Source of the DNA: Apis mellifera
Lineage: Eukaryota > Arthropoda > Insecta > Hymenoptera > Apidae
DNA: 64,000 bases
Direction: 5' to 3'
Assembly: GCF_003254395.2 (NCBI RefSeq)
Contig: NC_037644.1
Location: 7,780,086 to 7,844,085, forward strand
The position numbers and the translations under genes are program-made. Below the pieces are notes generated by a model that was not told where the DNA came from, made no database searches, and saw only the letters and a list, made by a program, of their open reading frames with translations. Below, piece by piece: positions 48,821 through 61,900 of the stretch (position 1 is its first letter; every line of letters starts with the position of its first letter).

Positions 48821-49193
48821 GAGACGTAAGATGGCACCACATTAAATTAATTTGAAATCGTTCAAGATTATCTCATGATTGGTCTATGTCAAACAATATA
48901 TTCGTAGGTTAAAATATCTATATTGTAATGTAAGATGGCTAATTTTTGAGTTTCGTTTACGTCCTAATTTTGTACATTTCAATACGTTAGTGAGCAAATG
49001 TTGTGTAAACTCGGTGATTTTATAAACCGACATTCCCGGTGGTGCTTCATGAGAGTCACTAGAGAATGTATAAAGGCGCTATATCATTATCTATCATTAA
49101 TCGAAATTGATTGCATACATTTCATCAAAGGTTTCAGTGCTTTTTTTCAAACTACTCTCGATAGAGGAAGATTAACATTTTAATCATATTTTG
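48820..49193 (+). promoter_or_regulatory. Promoter and 5' UTR exon of the BTB gene
   Basis: A less AT-rich block contains AAGATGGC at 48828-48835 and 48932-48939, a YY1/Pho-like motif found around insect transcription starts. A GTATGT donor at 49194 pairs with the TTATAG acceptor at 49330, just before the BTB start codon. A 61-codon open frame (48998-49183) would lie in the leader as an upstream frame if transcription begins before it; I see no similarity for that peptide. Confidence 0.5.
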
Positions 49194-49334
49194 GTATGTA
49201 ATTTTATTATTTATGAGATATAATACAATTTATTGATTAAGATATTATAAAATTATGGTGATTTTATATATTATTTAATTTATTATAATTCTAATATAAT
49301 CTTCTAAATTTCTGTTTTAAAATTTATAGACACA

Positions 49335-52300
49335 ATGGTCGAAAATGCTAAATGTTGTGTCCTACAATGGACTGATCATCCAAAATATATTACAGAAAAA
49401 TTTAGTGGACTATTGGCACGTCAAGCACTTGTTGATGTAACACTCGTATGTGAAGACCAGAAGCTACGTGTTCATAAACTGATTTTAGCATCAAATAGTA
49501 TATATTTCGAGGTATGCTTAAAAAATAACTATTTATGAGTGAAATTTCTGATAAATTATTTTTAGTATTTAATAGTTATTTTTAATAATAATAGTTTTAA
49601 TAGTAAAAAAATATATATCTTTTTAAAACTATGTTATTAATATAGCTTTTTATTTTAATTTCAATATTAATTATTTCAAGAATAATAAAAATATATAATT
49701 TAATTTTCTCAATAAATTATTTGTGCAATTAATTATTTATTACTTATATGTATAGTTATTATAATTAAAGAATATTAATTATCTAATAATATTAATATTG
49801 ATTTTATGTTTTCATATATTATTTTACTGTAATGAATATAAATATTATTTTTTATTTTTTGTCATTTTCAAACTTATTATTTATTGTATCTTAAAAATAA
49901 TCAATTAAATCAATAAATATTAATTGTCTTATGTAATTATAAATTATAGAAATATAATTTCATAAAATTAAAATTAATGAAAATTAATTAAAAATAATTT
50001 TTAAATTATATGAAAAATAAAAACAATTTTATTCAAAATAAATTTATATTATTATATTTAATAAAAATCTATATATTTTATAATTGAATAAAATATTAAT
50101 CCAAATATATAAAAATCATTATATTTATATTTATCTTTTTATTATCATATATTAAAATTGAATTCATTTGAATTGGAATCATTTATTAAAATTTAATTAT
50201 TTTTAAAAATTATAAAAAATTTCTGTTTAGAAAATTGAAATTAATTTTTTTCAAATTTAATATTTGTAAATATAATTTTAGTTTCTAAAATTTCTTTTAT
50301 TATAATTAGTATTAAATATTTATATGATTAAAAAGAACACATACAATAGTGAAAATACTTTTATTTACATTATAATTATCAATATATAGTTTATTAATAT
50401 TACAACATATTTTAATTAAATATTAATTTCAATATCAATTTTAATCAATTGTTTCTATCATTATATATGTGTATATATGTATATGTATATGTGTATATAT
50501 ATATATGTATATATAGCAATATATTTATATAGAAGGTATAAAATACTTATAAAAGGACAATTTTACAGGGATTATGTAATATTCATGTAAAATAAAAAAA
50601 GCCTTATATATTGGAATTTCCTTATTTATTTGCAAGTATTTGAAGAAACCATGTTTGTGGGATATAATTTTTACAACTTATGAAGAAGATCTATTGAATA
50701 TAAAGGTATCAAAGAGTTAATTTGTATGGAATCAAAATAGTAAAATAAATATATAGTATAATTGTAAATAGTTTTCTTATATATGGAATATATTTAATTT
50801 TTTTTCTTTATCAAATAAATAAAAATAGTACCAAATATATTTTAAAATATGCATGTATTTATTTATAATATATATTTATATTATATTACGTTATATTACA
50901 TACATTAAGCTTTTATTTTAAAAAGTTAATGTTTTGTTTTTAAATGAAATATCAATCTATCTGATATATCTATATATCTAATAAAAAGTTAGTTGTTTTT
51001 TAATTTTTCTAAGAAAAAAATTTTACATTAAACACTATTAAAAGTGTTCTTTGCATATTGTATCAAATTTTTATAACAGTAAATATATCATAAATTATAA
51101 AAACAATTAATAAAAAAATAAGGTAGTAACAGAATATAATTTTTTTATTTTTATCGTAATTTAAAAAATATATATATGAAAAATTTGTGTCTATTAATAT
51201 ATTTTGTTTGCTCTACTTTCTGATGTAATAGGAGATTCTACAACAAGATTTGGGTCAAGAACCAGTTATATTTTTGAAAGACTTAAACTTTGAAATTTTG
51301 AAGGCCATGGTTGAATTCATGTATTGTGGAGAAACAAGAATTTCTTATCAATTATTATCACCTTTATTAACTGCCACAAAAAAATTTAAGGTTGGTATTA
51401 TAATATATATTATAATTATTAACAAAAATTATTTTGAATATAAATTTTATTTCAAATAAAATTATAATATACATTTAAAAATAAAAATTTATATTGCATA
51501 TTATAATATTTATTATTAAATAAATTATATTATTAAAAATATATATAATATAAAATATTAATATATAAATTATATAATTATTATATACAAATATTATATT
51601 ATTTATTATAAAAATTATAATTTAATATATTCTTTTTTTATTTCCATTTTTTTTAATCAGTTTCATTTTTTATTTAATTGTATTATTAAATTGTTTTGAT
51701 TTTCCTTTGTGAAATAAAATGAAATAATAATGAAAAATTATAATATTTTACTATATATTGTAATAATATAATTATATTTAAAATAAATATTGATATGAAT
51801 AATTAGTATTTTAAAAATTATTATAAAATTTTTAAAGAATAGGATTTTCTAGAAATATAAATTTTTTTAAATGTATAAAATGATTGAAAAAATTTTTCTA
51901 AATTTTATTTTAATTTATAGTAGAAAACATTTAAATTCATAATTATTTTTGAATAAAAATGGATAAACATTTGTTATAAAAAAATTGTAGAATCTTTAAT
52001 AAATGTGATAATAATATTTTTTTAAATTTATGAAAAATATTCTATAAATTCTTTCTATTTATAAAATTCTAACAAAATAATATTAAAAGAAGATTATCAA
52101 TAGCTATATAAAAATTAGAACTTGATTTTCTGTTTATAAAATAGTCATTTTGTAAATTTATTCAATTAATCTATTTAATATTTATATATATTTATATATA
52201 GGTTAAACATAAGAAGTTTTATTACATATATATCAATTATTTTTTGTTTGTAAAAAATCTATATTAGAATAAAATATTTTGTGTCCTTATTGTTGAACTT

Positions 52301-54252
52301 ATTAGATATTTACTATAATTTCATTTAAATTTTTAGAGAATTAATCATAAAATTTTTCTGTAAAAATCAATTTTTTTTTTATGAATTAAAAAAACTGTCA
52401 ATATTAATATTAATAATTTTTTGTATACATATAGGTTAAAGAATTGACAACTGTGGTTGATGCCATGATGAGTTCTAATGTAGGAAGTTTTGAAATCAAT
52501 GACGTGGACAAAGAAGTTACTGAAACAAAGATTATAAGCAATACATGTAATAATACAGATTATATACATGTAAAGTGTAATGAACTTGTTAAGAACGAGT
52601 GCTTTGTACTTTGTAATAAGAGTAATAGTGATGTGAATACAAGTGAAAATCAATCTTCAGAAGGTAATACAATTAGTGATTCTCCTGAACAAGAATTAGA
52701 ACATATATTGTATGAAGAGTCACAAGATTTTGAAACTAATCCAGAACAAACTAATACATTATTTTCAGTAGGTAATTCTACAAAATTAATGGGAAATGAA
52801 AATTTAATTCTATTAACAAATGATAAAATGAAAGAAATATCAAATGAGGAAATAGAATATCCTGGAAATAGAATAATAAATAGTGATACTTTGTGTACAA
52901 ATAACGAATTAAAACCTATATTATATGAACAATGCTGTGATCTTTCAGATATTGATGAATGTGAAGAAAGTTCTATGTCATTATCACAATCTTGCCTTCA
53001 ACAAATTGAAAAAGACTTTGCACAATATAAATTTGAAGGTGCTAATGTTCCTAATAAAGTAGGAAAATGTATTAAAGTTTACACTCATAAAAGACGAAAA
53101 TCTATAGATGAAATAAAAAATAAATTAACAGATATGAATAACATAATTCAGAATCCACCATCTACTGATTGTATAGACTTATTGGATGAGCCGTCCACTA
53201 CTGATATACCAGTTACACTTTTAACATCACTAGATATGGAGAGTGCTGAATATATTATAAGTTTAAATACTAAAAATATTCAATCTATAGTAGGAGCTAC
53301 TTTAACAGAACAGCATACATTAAACAAATGTAAAGATTTAGAAGAAATTATTGAATGTAATGCACAACAAGATAGTATAAATAAAACAGAATTAAATACT
53401 CAAGATACTGAAATTTCTAATTGTTCAAAACCAATATTACGAAGAAGTTTACGATTAAATCAACAAGAAATAGAAGAAACTATAAATAATAATGAAACTA
53501 TTAAAACTTCTACTGAAAAAAAAGAACATTTTAAAAAATCAAATTTTTCAAATAAAACGGAATTATGTATTAAAAGAAAACGTAAAATAAAGGATGTAGA
53601 TCGTAAAGTTCCAGAACAAATTATTAACAATGTAATACAACCTATTAAGAAAACATTTAATAATTCTCGTAGAAATACAAAATTAATTGTTAAAAAAAAT
53701 AAATGTATAATATCTAATAAAGAAAAAGATGAGCAAACAGTTAAAATAACAAATAAATTAAAATGTGGCATATCAGAAGCAACAAATATTGATTCCATTT
53801 TTACATTACCTAAATTAAATACAATAGAACATATAAATCGTGCATTATGGGGCGATATGACAGATTTTGCGGAAGATTATAAAAATAGAATAAATTTGTT
53901 GGAAAATTCATCAAATACAGAAATTCCATTTGCAGTTGGTTTATTACCTTTACGTACTGCTTTAGAAAAAATGCAAGCAACACCAGATTATCAACCTCGC
54001 AAAACTCGTTCATCTGTAGCACCAATAAGACAAGAAATTAATAATCTTAAGAGAAAAAATTGTACTCATTTAGTTAAAGTTACAGATTCAAAAAAACAAA
54101 ATATGTGTATTAATGATCCAAAAGAAAATGCAAAAGCAGTTTGTCATATTCAAATTAGAACAGCGCCATCACAGTACGTACGAACTCGTAAAAAATATCT
54201 TTCGACAGATATAAATTCATTGGAGTCGCCAATTATAATTAATAAAAATTAA
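49335..54252 (+). CDS. BTB/POZ-domain protein with a long basic, low-complexity tail
   Basis: Three coding exons, 49335-49511, 51232-51390 and 52435-54252, join in phase 0 to give 717 residues. Residues 5-125 form a BTB fold of the tramtrack/bric-a-brac type: LQWTDHPKYITEKF, then VDVTLVCEDQKLRVHKLILA, VIFLKDLNFEILKAMVEFMY and a closing helix. Such domains dimerise and recruit partners, usually in nuclear regulators. The 590-residue tail is rich in Asn, Ser, Thr, Glu and Lys. It is acidic in its first half and basic later, with a likely nuclear signal KRKRK near residue 492 and several R-S-rich stretches. No C2H2 zinc finger, HTH_psq, Kelch or BACK domain is visible. The start is the first ATG after the leader acceptor and directly precedes the domain. 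The third exon begins inside the BTB helix, so it cannot stand alone. Confidence 0.85.
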
Positions 54253-54578
54253 CAAGTATTAAAAAATTACATAATAATTCAATATAATATTCTTGAATAT
54301 GAATGTCAAAGTATAAAAGAGAACGCATAATTTTATGCATGTTATTTTATATTTTAAAAAACATATTTTTAATATGGAACTTCTTGTATATAAAACTCAG
54401 ATATAAAAAATAGATATGCGATAAACTATTTAGGTACATGTAGTTCCTTGATTTCTATAAGAATTCAAGATATATTTTTTTTATTTTATTTGAGCGTGTA
54501 TACACGCGTGTGCTTACTTGGCCATATTTTTTAATTTATATTAAATATTTCTATACGTGTATTAAATACTATTAAAAA

Positions 54579-54635
54579 AATAAATATAACTATTTTCTTC
54601 ATTGAATGAAGATATATTAACTTTCAGTGAATAAA
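54579..54635 (+). terminator. Poly(A) signals of the BTB gene
   Basis: Two AATAAA hexamers (54579-54584 and 54630-54635) lie 330-380 bases after the stop, which would give a short 3' UTR. Either or both may be used. Confidence 0.5.
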
Positions 54636-55087
54636 TATATTTTTTGTAACTTCCAAAAATAATTTGAATCGTGTATATTCATAATTCCTTTTCTTTACTA
54701 TTATAGCTTCTTAAAATTCTGTGATATTTGTTATTATTCTTATTGAAAACTCTACTTAATTATACAATTGTTCAATCCATTCAAATGTTTAAAGATTTAT
54801 CATCAAAAATAAAAAACTCTTTGAAGAAATTCGAAAATAAAATTTTGTTTTGAACATAAACAACATATTATAAATTACTTATAATGGATTAATATAAAAT
54901 AGTTACAAAATAACTTTTTTTTTTATTATATTCTTAAAGTTAAAGTTTCTTAATATTTAATTAAATTAATATTTGAAATAAGGCTATTAATTAATTTGTA
55001 TTCTATTTAATTAATAATATAAAATAATATATTTTTATTATAAATATTTGAAATAAAAATGCATTATTTGATACACGTATAGTTTTA

Positions 55088-55088
<1 letters not shown>

Positions 55089-55125
<37 letters not shown>
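55089..55125. repeat. (GT)n(AT)n compound microsatellite
   Basis: Seven GT dinucleotides pass directly into about a dozen AT dinucleotides. Confidence 0.9.
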
Positions 55126-56879
55126 CATACACATTATGATTTATTTCTAGAGATATTGTATATAAATATTTTGAACATTTTAGTTTATTGTATTTAAGTG
55201 AAACTTTAACAAATTTTTTTTTTGTTTGTGTGAAAAATACATACATATCATTTACATTAATGTGAATATCTTAATACTATAGATTATGATTTATTACATA
55301 TAATTTAGGAGAGAATGAAATCTTATATATTTTATAGAATGATTTATTTATAATTTTATTCATCAATATATTTTTTTTAACTCTCTATAACTATAATTTT
55401 ATTTTCTTATAAAAAAAATTATTATTATAAATAAATTATTATATTCTCTAGTAGTGCTTTTGCTTTTATTGAAAATTTAAAAATTAATAATTTTGCTATT
55501 ATTTATATTTATATATATATATATATATATTATTATTACTTATAATACGTACTTTTAAAATGTAAGCTCTGAATTTATTGCACAATATAACAATGTAAAA
55601 TGGATTATTTACTGCCACAATTCATAAAAATATGAATGCAATAAGATGCAATTAAAATTTAAAAATATACATATGTGAATATGTATATTTATGTGTATAT
55701 GTGAATATGTAATTTTCAAGTGACATGTCGTTATAGAGGGTTAATATCTTTATTTCATGATAATTAATATTTCATAATAGTTATTTCATTTAATAAGTAA
55801 GTTAATTCATAATAATCCAGTGTAATAATTTGTGTTATAAAAGCGATTACTATGAAGCTTCAAAACTATAAATTGTATAATAATTTATTATATATTTTCT
55901 TATATTTTTTATATTTTTTAAATAACTATTAAATTGAAACAAAATTATTTGTATTTTTATATATATATATAAAATATATATATATATATATTGTAGTATT
56001 TTGAATTGTAAGTAATTAATGCACAATGTAACAAAATGGATTGTTTATTGCAATAATATATAAGTATTTTTTACATGAATTTATGTATACATATACATTG
56101 ACAAAGAAATATATACATTTTTTTTTTTTTTTTTCTAATAAAATTTTTGATGTATAATTATAGTATCTTTAGAATATTTATATTTTCATTATATTTATTA
56201 CAGAATTTATTTGTATTTCTATAAATAGGATAAAATAGTTGAAATTATAATTAAATTATTATATCGAATTGCGTAGTTATATTTTTATGCTTCATATTCT
56301 CATTCGATATTTTACTACTTTATAGACTGAATACATTATATATTATATTATATACCTGAATGATCATAATAAGAAACTATAATCTGTACAGAAATATATA
56401 ATATACTCAATATGTTCTTGACACTGCGTAGAGGACGAAAACAGTCTATAAAGAGAGAGTGCCATGTTTATTTATAACTAGTAATTTGATTGGCCGTGTA
56501 ATACACTATGATACATACACAATCAATATGAGAAAAGTATAGTTTTCATAAATTTAGTTCTCTAATTTCTAATGGAATTGATAGAAATCAACAAAATAAA
56601 GAGCAATAATCTGTTTTTTATTATTGTAAAATTAAATATCTCAAAATAATATATTGATGCTCATGTATTAATAAAATATATTTGATTAAAGAAAGATTAA
56701 AAATTATAAAAATATTTAAAACCTTTAAACATTATGTTTCATTTAAATAATCTTGTTCATAATAGTATTTTTTTAATAAATGAACAATATATATATTGTT
56801 CATAACTAATATACAATCTATATTATATGTAAACATTGACGAATCATAGATGCCTTCATATCATGTATAAAATATTTTT

Positions 56880-56882
<3 letters not shown>

Positions 56883-56929
<47 letters not shown>
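56883..56929. repeat. (AT)n microsatellite
   Basis: About 46 bases of uninterrupted AT dinucleotides. Confidence 0.92.
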
Positions 56930-56931
<2 letters not shown>

Positions 56932-58329
56932 AATAACAAAAAATCGGATAAATACAACATTTTAATCAAAACATATTATAAAATACATTTATACACTAAT
57001 TTTTAATCTTATTTAATTATTCATAATTTAATTCATTAATTGTTAACTAATGAATTAGCTAAAATATATATACATCATTTAAATCTATAACATGCAGATA
57101 TATACAATGTAATATATTGTAACATTCTAAAATATTTTAGATTTTCAATTTAAAATTTTAATATAATATTAAATTATATTACTATTTACTACTACCATTA
57201 AATAAAATAAATAATCAAAAAATAATTTTATATTAAAATATTTGACTACTAAATTGTTCGTTATTAATTAAAAAATACATTAAACTTACATGTATTCTTT
57301 GTACATAACGTATGATGATCGATGAAACAGGTAGTTTTAAAATTATGAAATCTTCTTTGCTTATCACATAGGGGCTGTATCAACATGAAAAACATACGGC
57401 ATCTTACATAGCATCTTATAACGCGTATTTTTTAATTATTGGAATTCAATTATACAAATGTTAAAAGATGCACGCAAGATGCAACCAAGCAAGCAGATAG
57501 ATATTACATGCTTAATGTTTAGTGCTACAAAGAAGATAAATTCGACGAGACCGACGCAGCGCAGCTACAGAGCAATCAATGAATGCATATTGATCTCAAC
57601 CCTTCATGGATTCTATACCTGCAGGGGCGGATCACATAAGCACCAAATATGATTTGATTAAAAATATCGTATTAAAATGCATATATTACAAATAAATGTA
57701 ATTTTTTTTATTTTAAAATTATTATTAAGTAATAGCACTTAATTTTTTATATTATATTTTAAAAATTTGTTTAAATAATCAATTTATAACAGAAATTATA
57801 TTATTAAAAATATTTAACAATTTTTAATAATACTAAGTCTTTAAAAAATGTTTATATATAATTTTTATTTAATAATAATAATATTAAAAATAAATTTATA
57901 AATAAAATAATATAATGAAATATAAAAAATAAAATTTTTTTAATTTGTTTTTTTATAGTAATATAAAATTTATGTATATATATATATATAAATATTTATA
58001 TTAAAAGAAATATTTTAATACCATATATTATAATCATATTAAATACTTTAATTTTGTTATTTCAAAAAATATGTAATTAAAATATTAAATAATAATAATT
58101 AATAATTAAATAATATGATAAAAAGTATGAAATATACTTCAAATTATTTCTTTTTATCGATATTTGAATTTCGATATCAATTTCGATACCTCGCATATGC
58201 AATTGTTTAATATGATCAAATACTAGAGTAAAGAGTATTGCTTCATTTTTATGTCAAATTGTCAGTTGCTCGTAAAATTGCGACGGATTTTCTTAGGTGA
58301 TGTTACATAAAATAAAGTAAGCATAAGAA

Positions 58330-58934
58330 ATTTCATAGTCTAACACGAGCGCCGGAAGCTTCAAAATGATTGCGGTAACGGGTGCAAACTACTAAATTCT
58401 TTCATCATTAATAAAAAAAAACGAAAGTCTTAAAATATTTTTTCATAAAATTAATATTTGGATTGATCATAATAAAATATTTAAGTACTAACTATAAAAG
58501 TGCTCGATCATTGTATAAACGAAAAATCTATCGTTCTAATCAGCTATATAAAGGAAATGAATTTAGGCGCGTTAAATTAAAGTTGTCTAAAAGACCGTAA
58601 GATGTCAAGTCGATCGGTACCGCGAGCGAACAAAAGAACAGGATTGGTCGCTTCGAAAGTAGTGCCAGACATGTGTTTCGTTTCCCGCCTCGTGGGTTGT
58701 TATTGTGTGGGGGCTCCGCCAGTCCGGTGAGTCGAGTGTAGAGAGCATAGGGCCTAGGCCAGAATCGAACCGCCGTTGGGTTGGCTCCTCGGTACGGTGG
58801 TGGCTCTGTCCGACTAGTGACCGACCGTGGTCCGTCCGTCATATTCCGGGTTTGAAAGCAAGGTTGCGACTAGTTGTTGCGACGCAGGAAGGTGTAGTGA
58901 TCTGTGTACAGAGCTACGAACGGGTCTGCCGGCC
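58330..58934 (+). promoter_or_regulatory. GC-rich promoter and 5' UTR of the ANP32-family gene
   Basis: GC and CG content rise sharply here, reaching a maximum from about 58580, and stay high into the first coding exon at 58935. There is no TATA box at an obvious position, as is common for broadly expressed genes. A GTGAGT at 58727 could act as a donor for an alternative leader exon. The frames open across this block look like effects of base composition, since the true start is at 58935 in a different context. Confidence 0.55.
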
Positions 58935-61900
58935 ATGGAGAAGCGGATAGAACTCGAAAAACGGGGAAGAAACCCCGGTGAAGTAAGCCGAACCCCATTT
59001 ATTTTATTATATTGCTTTGCTCGACACGAGACGATACCGCGGGTTGTTGCGTGCTTGGTGTTCTATCGTGTGCAGGTTTGAGAGCGAGTGTAGAGAGAAT
59101 CGTGTTCCCTCGCGCGACACCGACACCACGCACTCGCTCTGCGGCACGCCACTGGCTACTCGAAGACGCACGAGAACTCGGATTTCTTGACGGCGACCGC
59201 GTGGCTCCGACGATTTATCGGACAAGAAGACGTGTTCTCGATGCCGACACGAGATGCTACGATTGCCACAAGAGTAACAGGCATGGCGTGGTTCGCTTAA
59301 ATGGCCTGTCTCCTTGATTTTTCATTACTTCGTTTCGACATGACGCATTTTTTTCTATTGTTTCCCTTTTTATTTTCTTTTTATTATTTAGAATTTGTAC
59401 TCTGTTATCGTGTGTGTTTTCTTATCAGATCGGCGGAAAACTCGAATAAACCGATCCAGTTAAGAACATTGCCAGGCCAGTTGTATCCTATTAGCTGGAA
59501 AACTAAGAAACTCGAGATCCGATTGGTTGACTGAATTCAACGAATAGTTGATCAACCAATCGTTTATCAAGTTTTCCTAAGTTTTTCTAGCATATGAAGC
59601 TTTCTACTGAATTACAAAGTGTCCCTTATCGCGCCGCAGATGTTATTACGTTTATAGAGAAAACACCATACAACCCGCAGTTAAATACATTTGAACTTGA
59701 ATTATTTCATTTACTACAAAATATATAGTATTATATATACTACATCTTGCTGATTTGTGATGTAATACATCGTAGAATCAGCGTCGTTGGCATAGAAAGT
59801 AAAACATGTTTAATCAATGGAGATATTACTCTTTGTAATGGCTGATTTTTTCTGTACGAATTTCAATCAATTTAATGAATTAGTGAAATAATATTTATAT
59901 AAATATTAAATATTTAAATATGTTGTAAATTCATTTTTATTTTTATAATATAATTTATTATACTAATAATTACTAAACTTTTTCTAAATCTAAATTATTT
60001 CATAATAAACTTTTATGAAAATTTATATATTAATTACATTGCTTAAATTTTTTTTCTTTCAAATTGAAATAATTAAAGGAAAACAATCAAATAAAAACAT
60101 TTTTCTAATAAATTTTTAATAAATTCATAAATTAGTAACTTTTTTATATTAATTTTATAGAAAAATTTTAATATAATATTATATAAAAATCACATTTTTT
60201 AAAATATAAAAAAAAATTAAACAAAACATTTTTTAATATAAATATTTTTAATTTATATTATTATTATATTTAGTAATTTTATAAAAGATCCATTATAAAG
60301 ATATTTTTAGAAATATATAAAAATAATATTTCAAAAAGTTTTAATACTAATATCCGTATTTGCTATATTAATTAAAAATTATAAAAATTAAATTTTTTTA
60401 AGAATCAAATAATTTCAAACATAATCATTTCTTATTTAAATGCCGTGTTATACGCAAGTCGTGTGATCAAATTATAGCGTGGCGTGGCTGTCTCTAGGAG
60501 TCCCTCTTTTTAAACTACCGTGCATCGTATGTGTGTTCCTATTAACAGGAGCAACCACATCTTAACAGATTGTCTACAAGGTGTTTTCATTTATAAGAAG
60601 ACTTCATTTTAAATACATATAGCACATTAAAATATTTTTCTCATTGTTTTTCGTTGATTTTATGTACAACGCAATAACGAAGTACAAAAAGGCTTTGACA
60701 AGATGGTGCCCCTTTCGAACAAGTTTTGAAACATATGCAATCTCATATGCATCTGCTGACAAGTTACAGTTGCTTACATATAAAGTATTATGTCAGAAGT
60801 TAACAGTCCTTTGACCGCGATTTTCGGTATTCTAAGAACGTTAAATCCATCAAGGTCAAATGAAAACTTGAACTTGAAAGAATTTATGGGACAATAAGAT
60901 CTGAAGATCATAATTTTATCTCGTATTTTATTTCTTTGTTATATATACATATAAATTGATTTATTATTTTTATGAAAACATTATAATTAAGTGACATATG
61001 ATACAATATTTAAATATAATAATAAAATTTAATTCTCTTTCTATTTATAAATTATTATATAAAAATTAAAAGATATACTTATTACGTACAATTTGATATG
61101 AAAAAGCAACAAATTATTATTCTTATTTTATGCTTAGAAATCACTTAATGATAAACATTCTTTTACGTCTTAATATAGATCTTAGTATACGTAAAAATAT
61201 AATTGTGCTCGTGTGTAATAATTAATGTTGTGATATTTTTTTTTTTAATTTATATGGTTTTATTTTATATGGTTTACATATTTTTTCCACAAATAGCATA
61301 TATTATGTAAATCGACTATCAGCGGGAAGAGTTGTATGTACCATGAGGTGCTGCCATGAGATGCGCGTGCGAGTGAACGTCGCCATTGTTTTCCGGTGCG
61401 CGCGGGTGTATTCTTATTGACAATTAAATTTCGTTACATCTTTTAGGATAGCTTATGTTCTAAAGTTATTTTCGCTCATTATAATGTATATAAATGATGC
61501 TAAATTGATTATAAGATTTTTCATATATCTAATCTATGATTGTGTCTTATGGCGTGTTACTGATCACTGTGCAGCCATCTTGGACGAGTCCACTCTGTCA
61601 CCAACTGACACGCGTACGTTTCGAAGCAATAAGAAAATCAAAATAATCATTTCTCACATTTTTATCTTATATTATGAATTTTATTATTTTAATTGAGTCA
61701 CATTCAACACTATCATTTAGATTTTTTTGATACATAAATATAAAATATATATGCGTGGGCGTTTGCATCACGTAAACCACCGGCGTTGCGATGCAGTTCA
61801 TTCAGCAGTGCCGTAGCTACTACTTCATAAACTATTGTATATAAAGTTGTACAATGTTATACAGTAGCATGTTTTATTAATATGAAAAGTATCTTATTAT

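Larger units (their letters stand above)
54650..58330. other. AT-rich intergenic region
   Basis: It contains microsatellites, a weak pair of related segments (about 55500-55640 and 55960-56070, sharing GCACAATxTAACAA and AAATGGATT), and two less AT-rich patches at 56400-56560 and 57290-57650. The second ends in CAGGGGCGGATC at 57621, a start resembling hAT termini, without a convincing partner. No gene was recognised. Confidence 0.5.

Noticed and set aside
53460..54025. Minus-strand frames in the BTB exon 3 region
   Set aside because: They are antisense to a 606-codon open exon that continues the BTB domain; they are composition effects.
58760..58785. tRNA-like T-loop word (GGTTCGATTC on the minus strand)
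   Set aside because: The flanking bases do not form a T stem, and no D arm, anticodon arm or acceptor stem can be found around it.
59012..59317. 101-codon frame downstream of ANP32 exon 1
   Set aside because: It starts after the exon 1 donor within a GC-rich block, has an Arg-rich composition expected from CG-rich DNA and shows no similarity.
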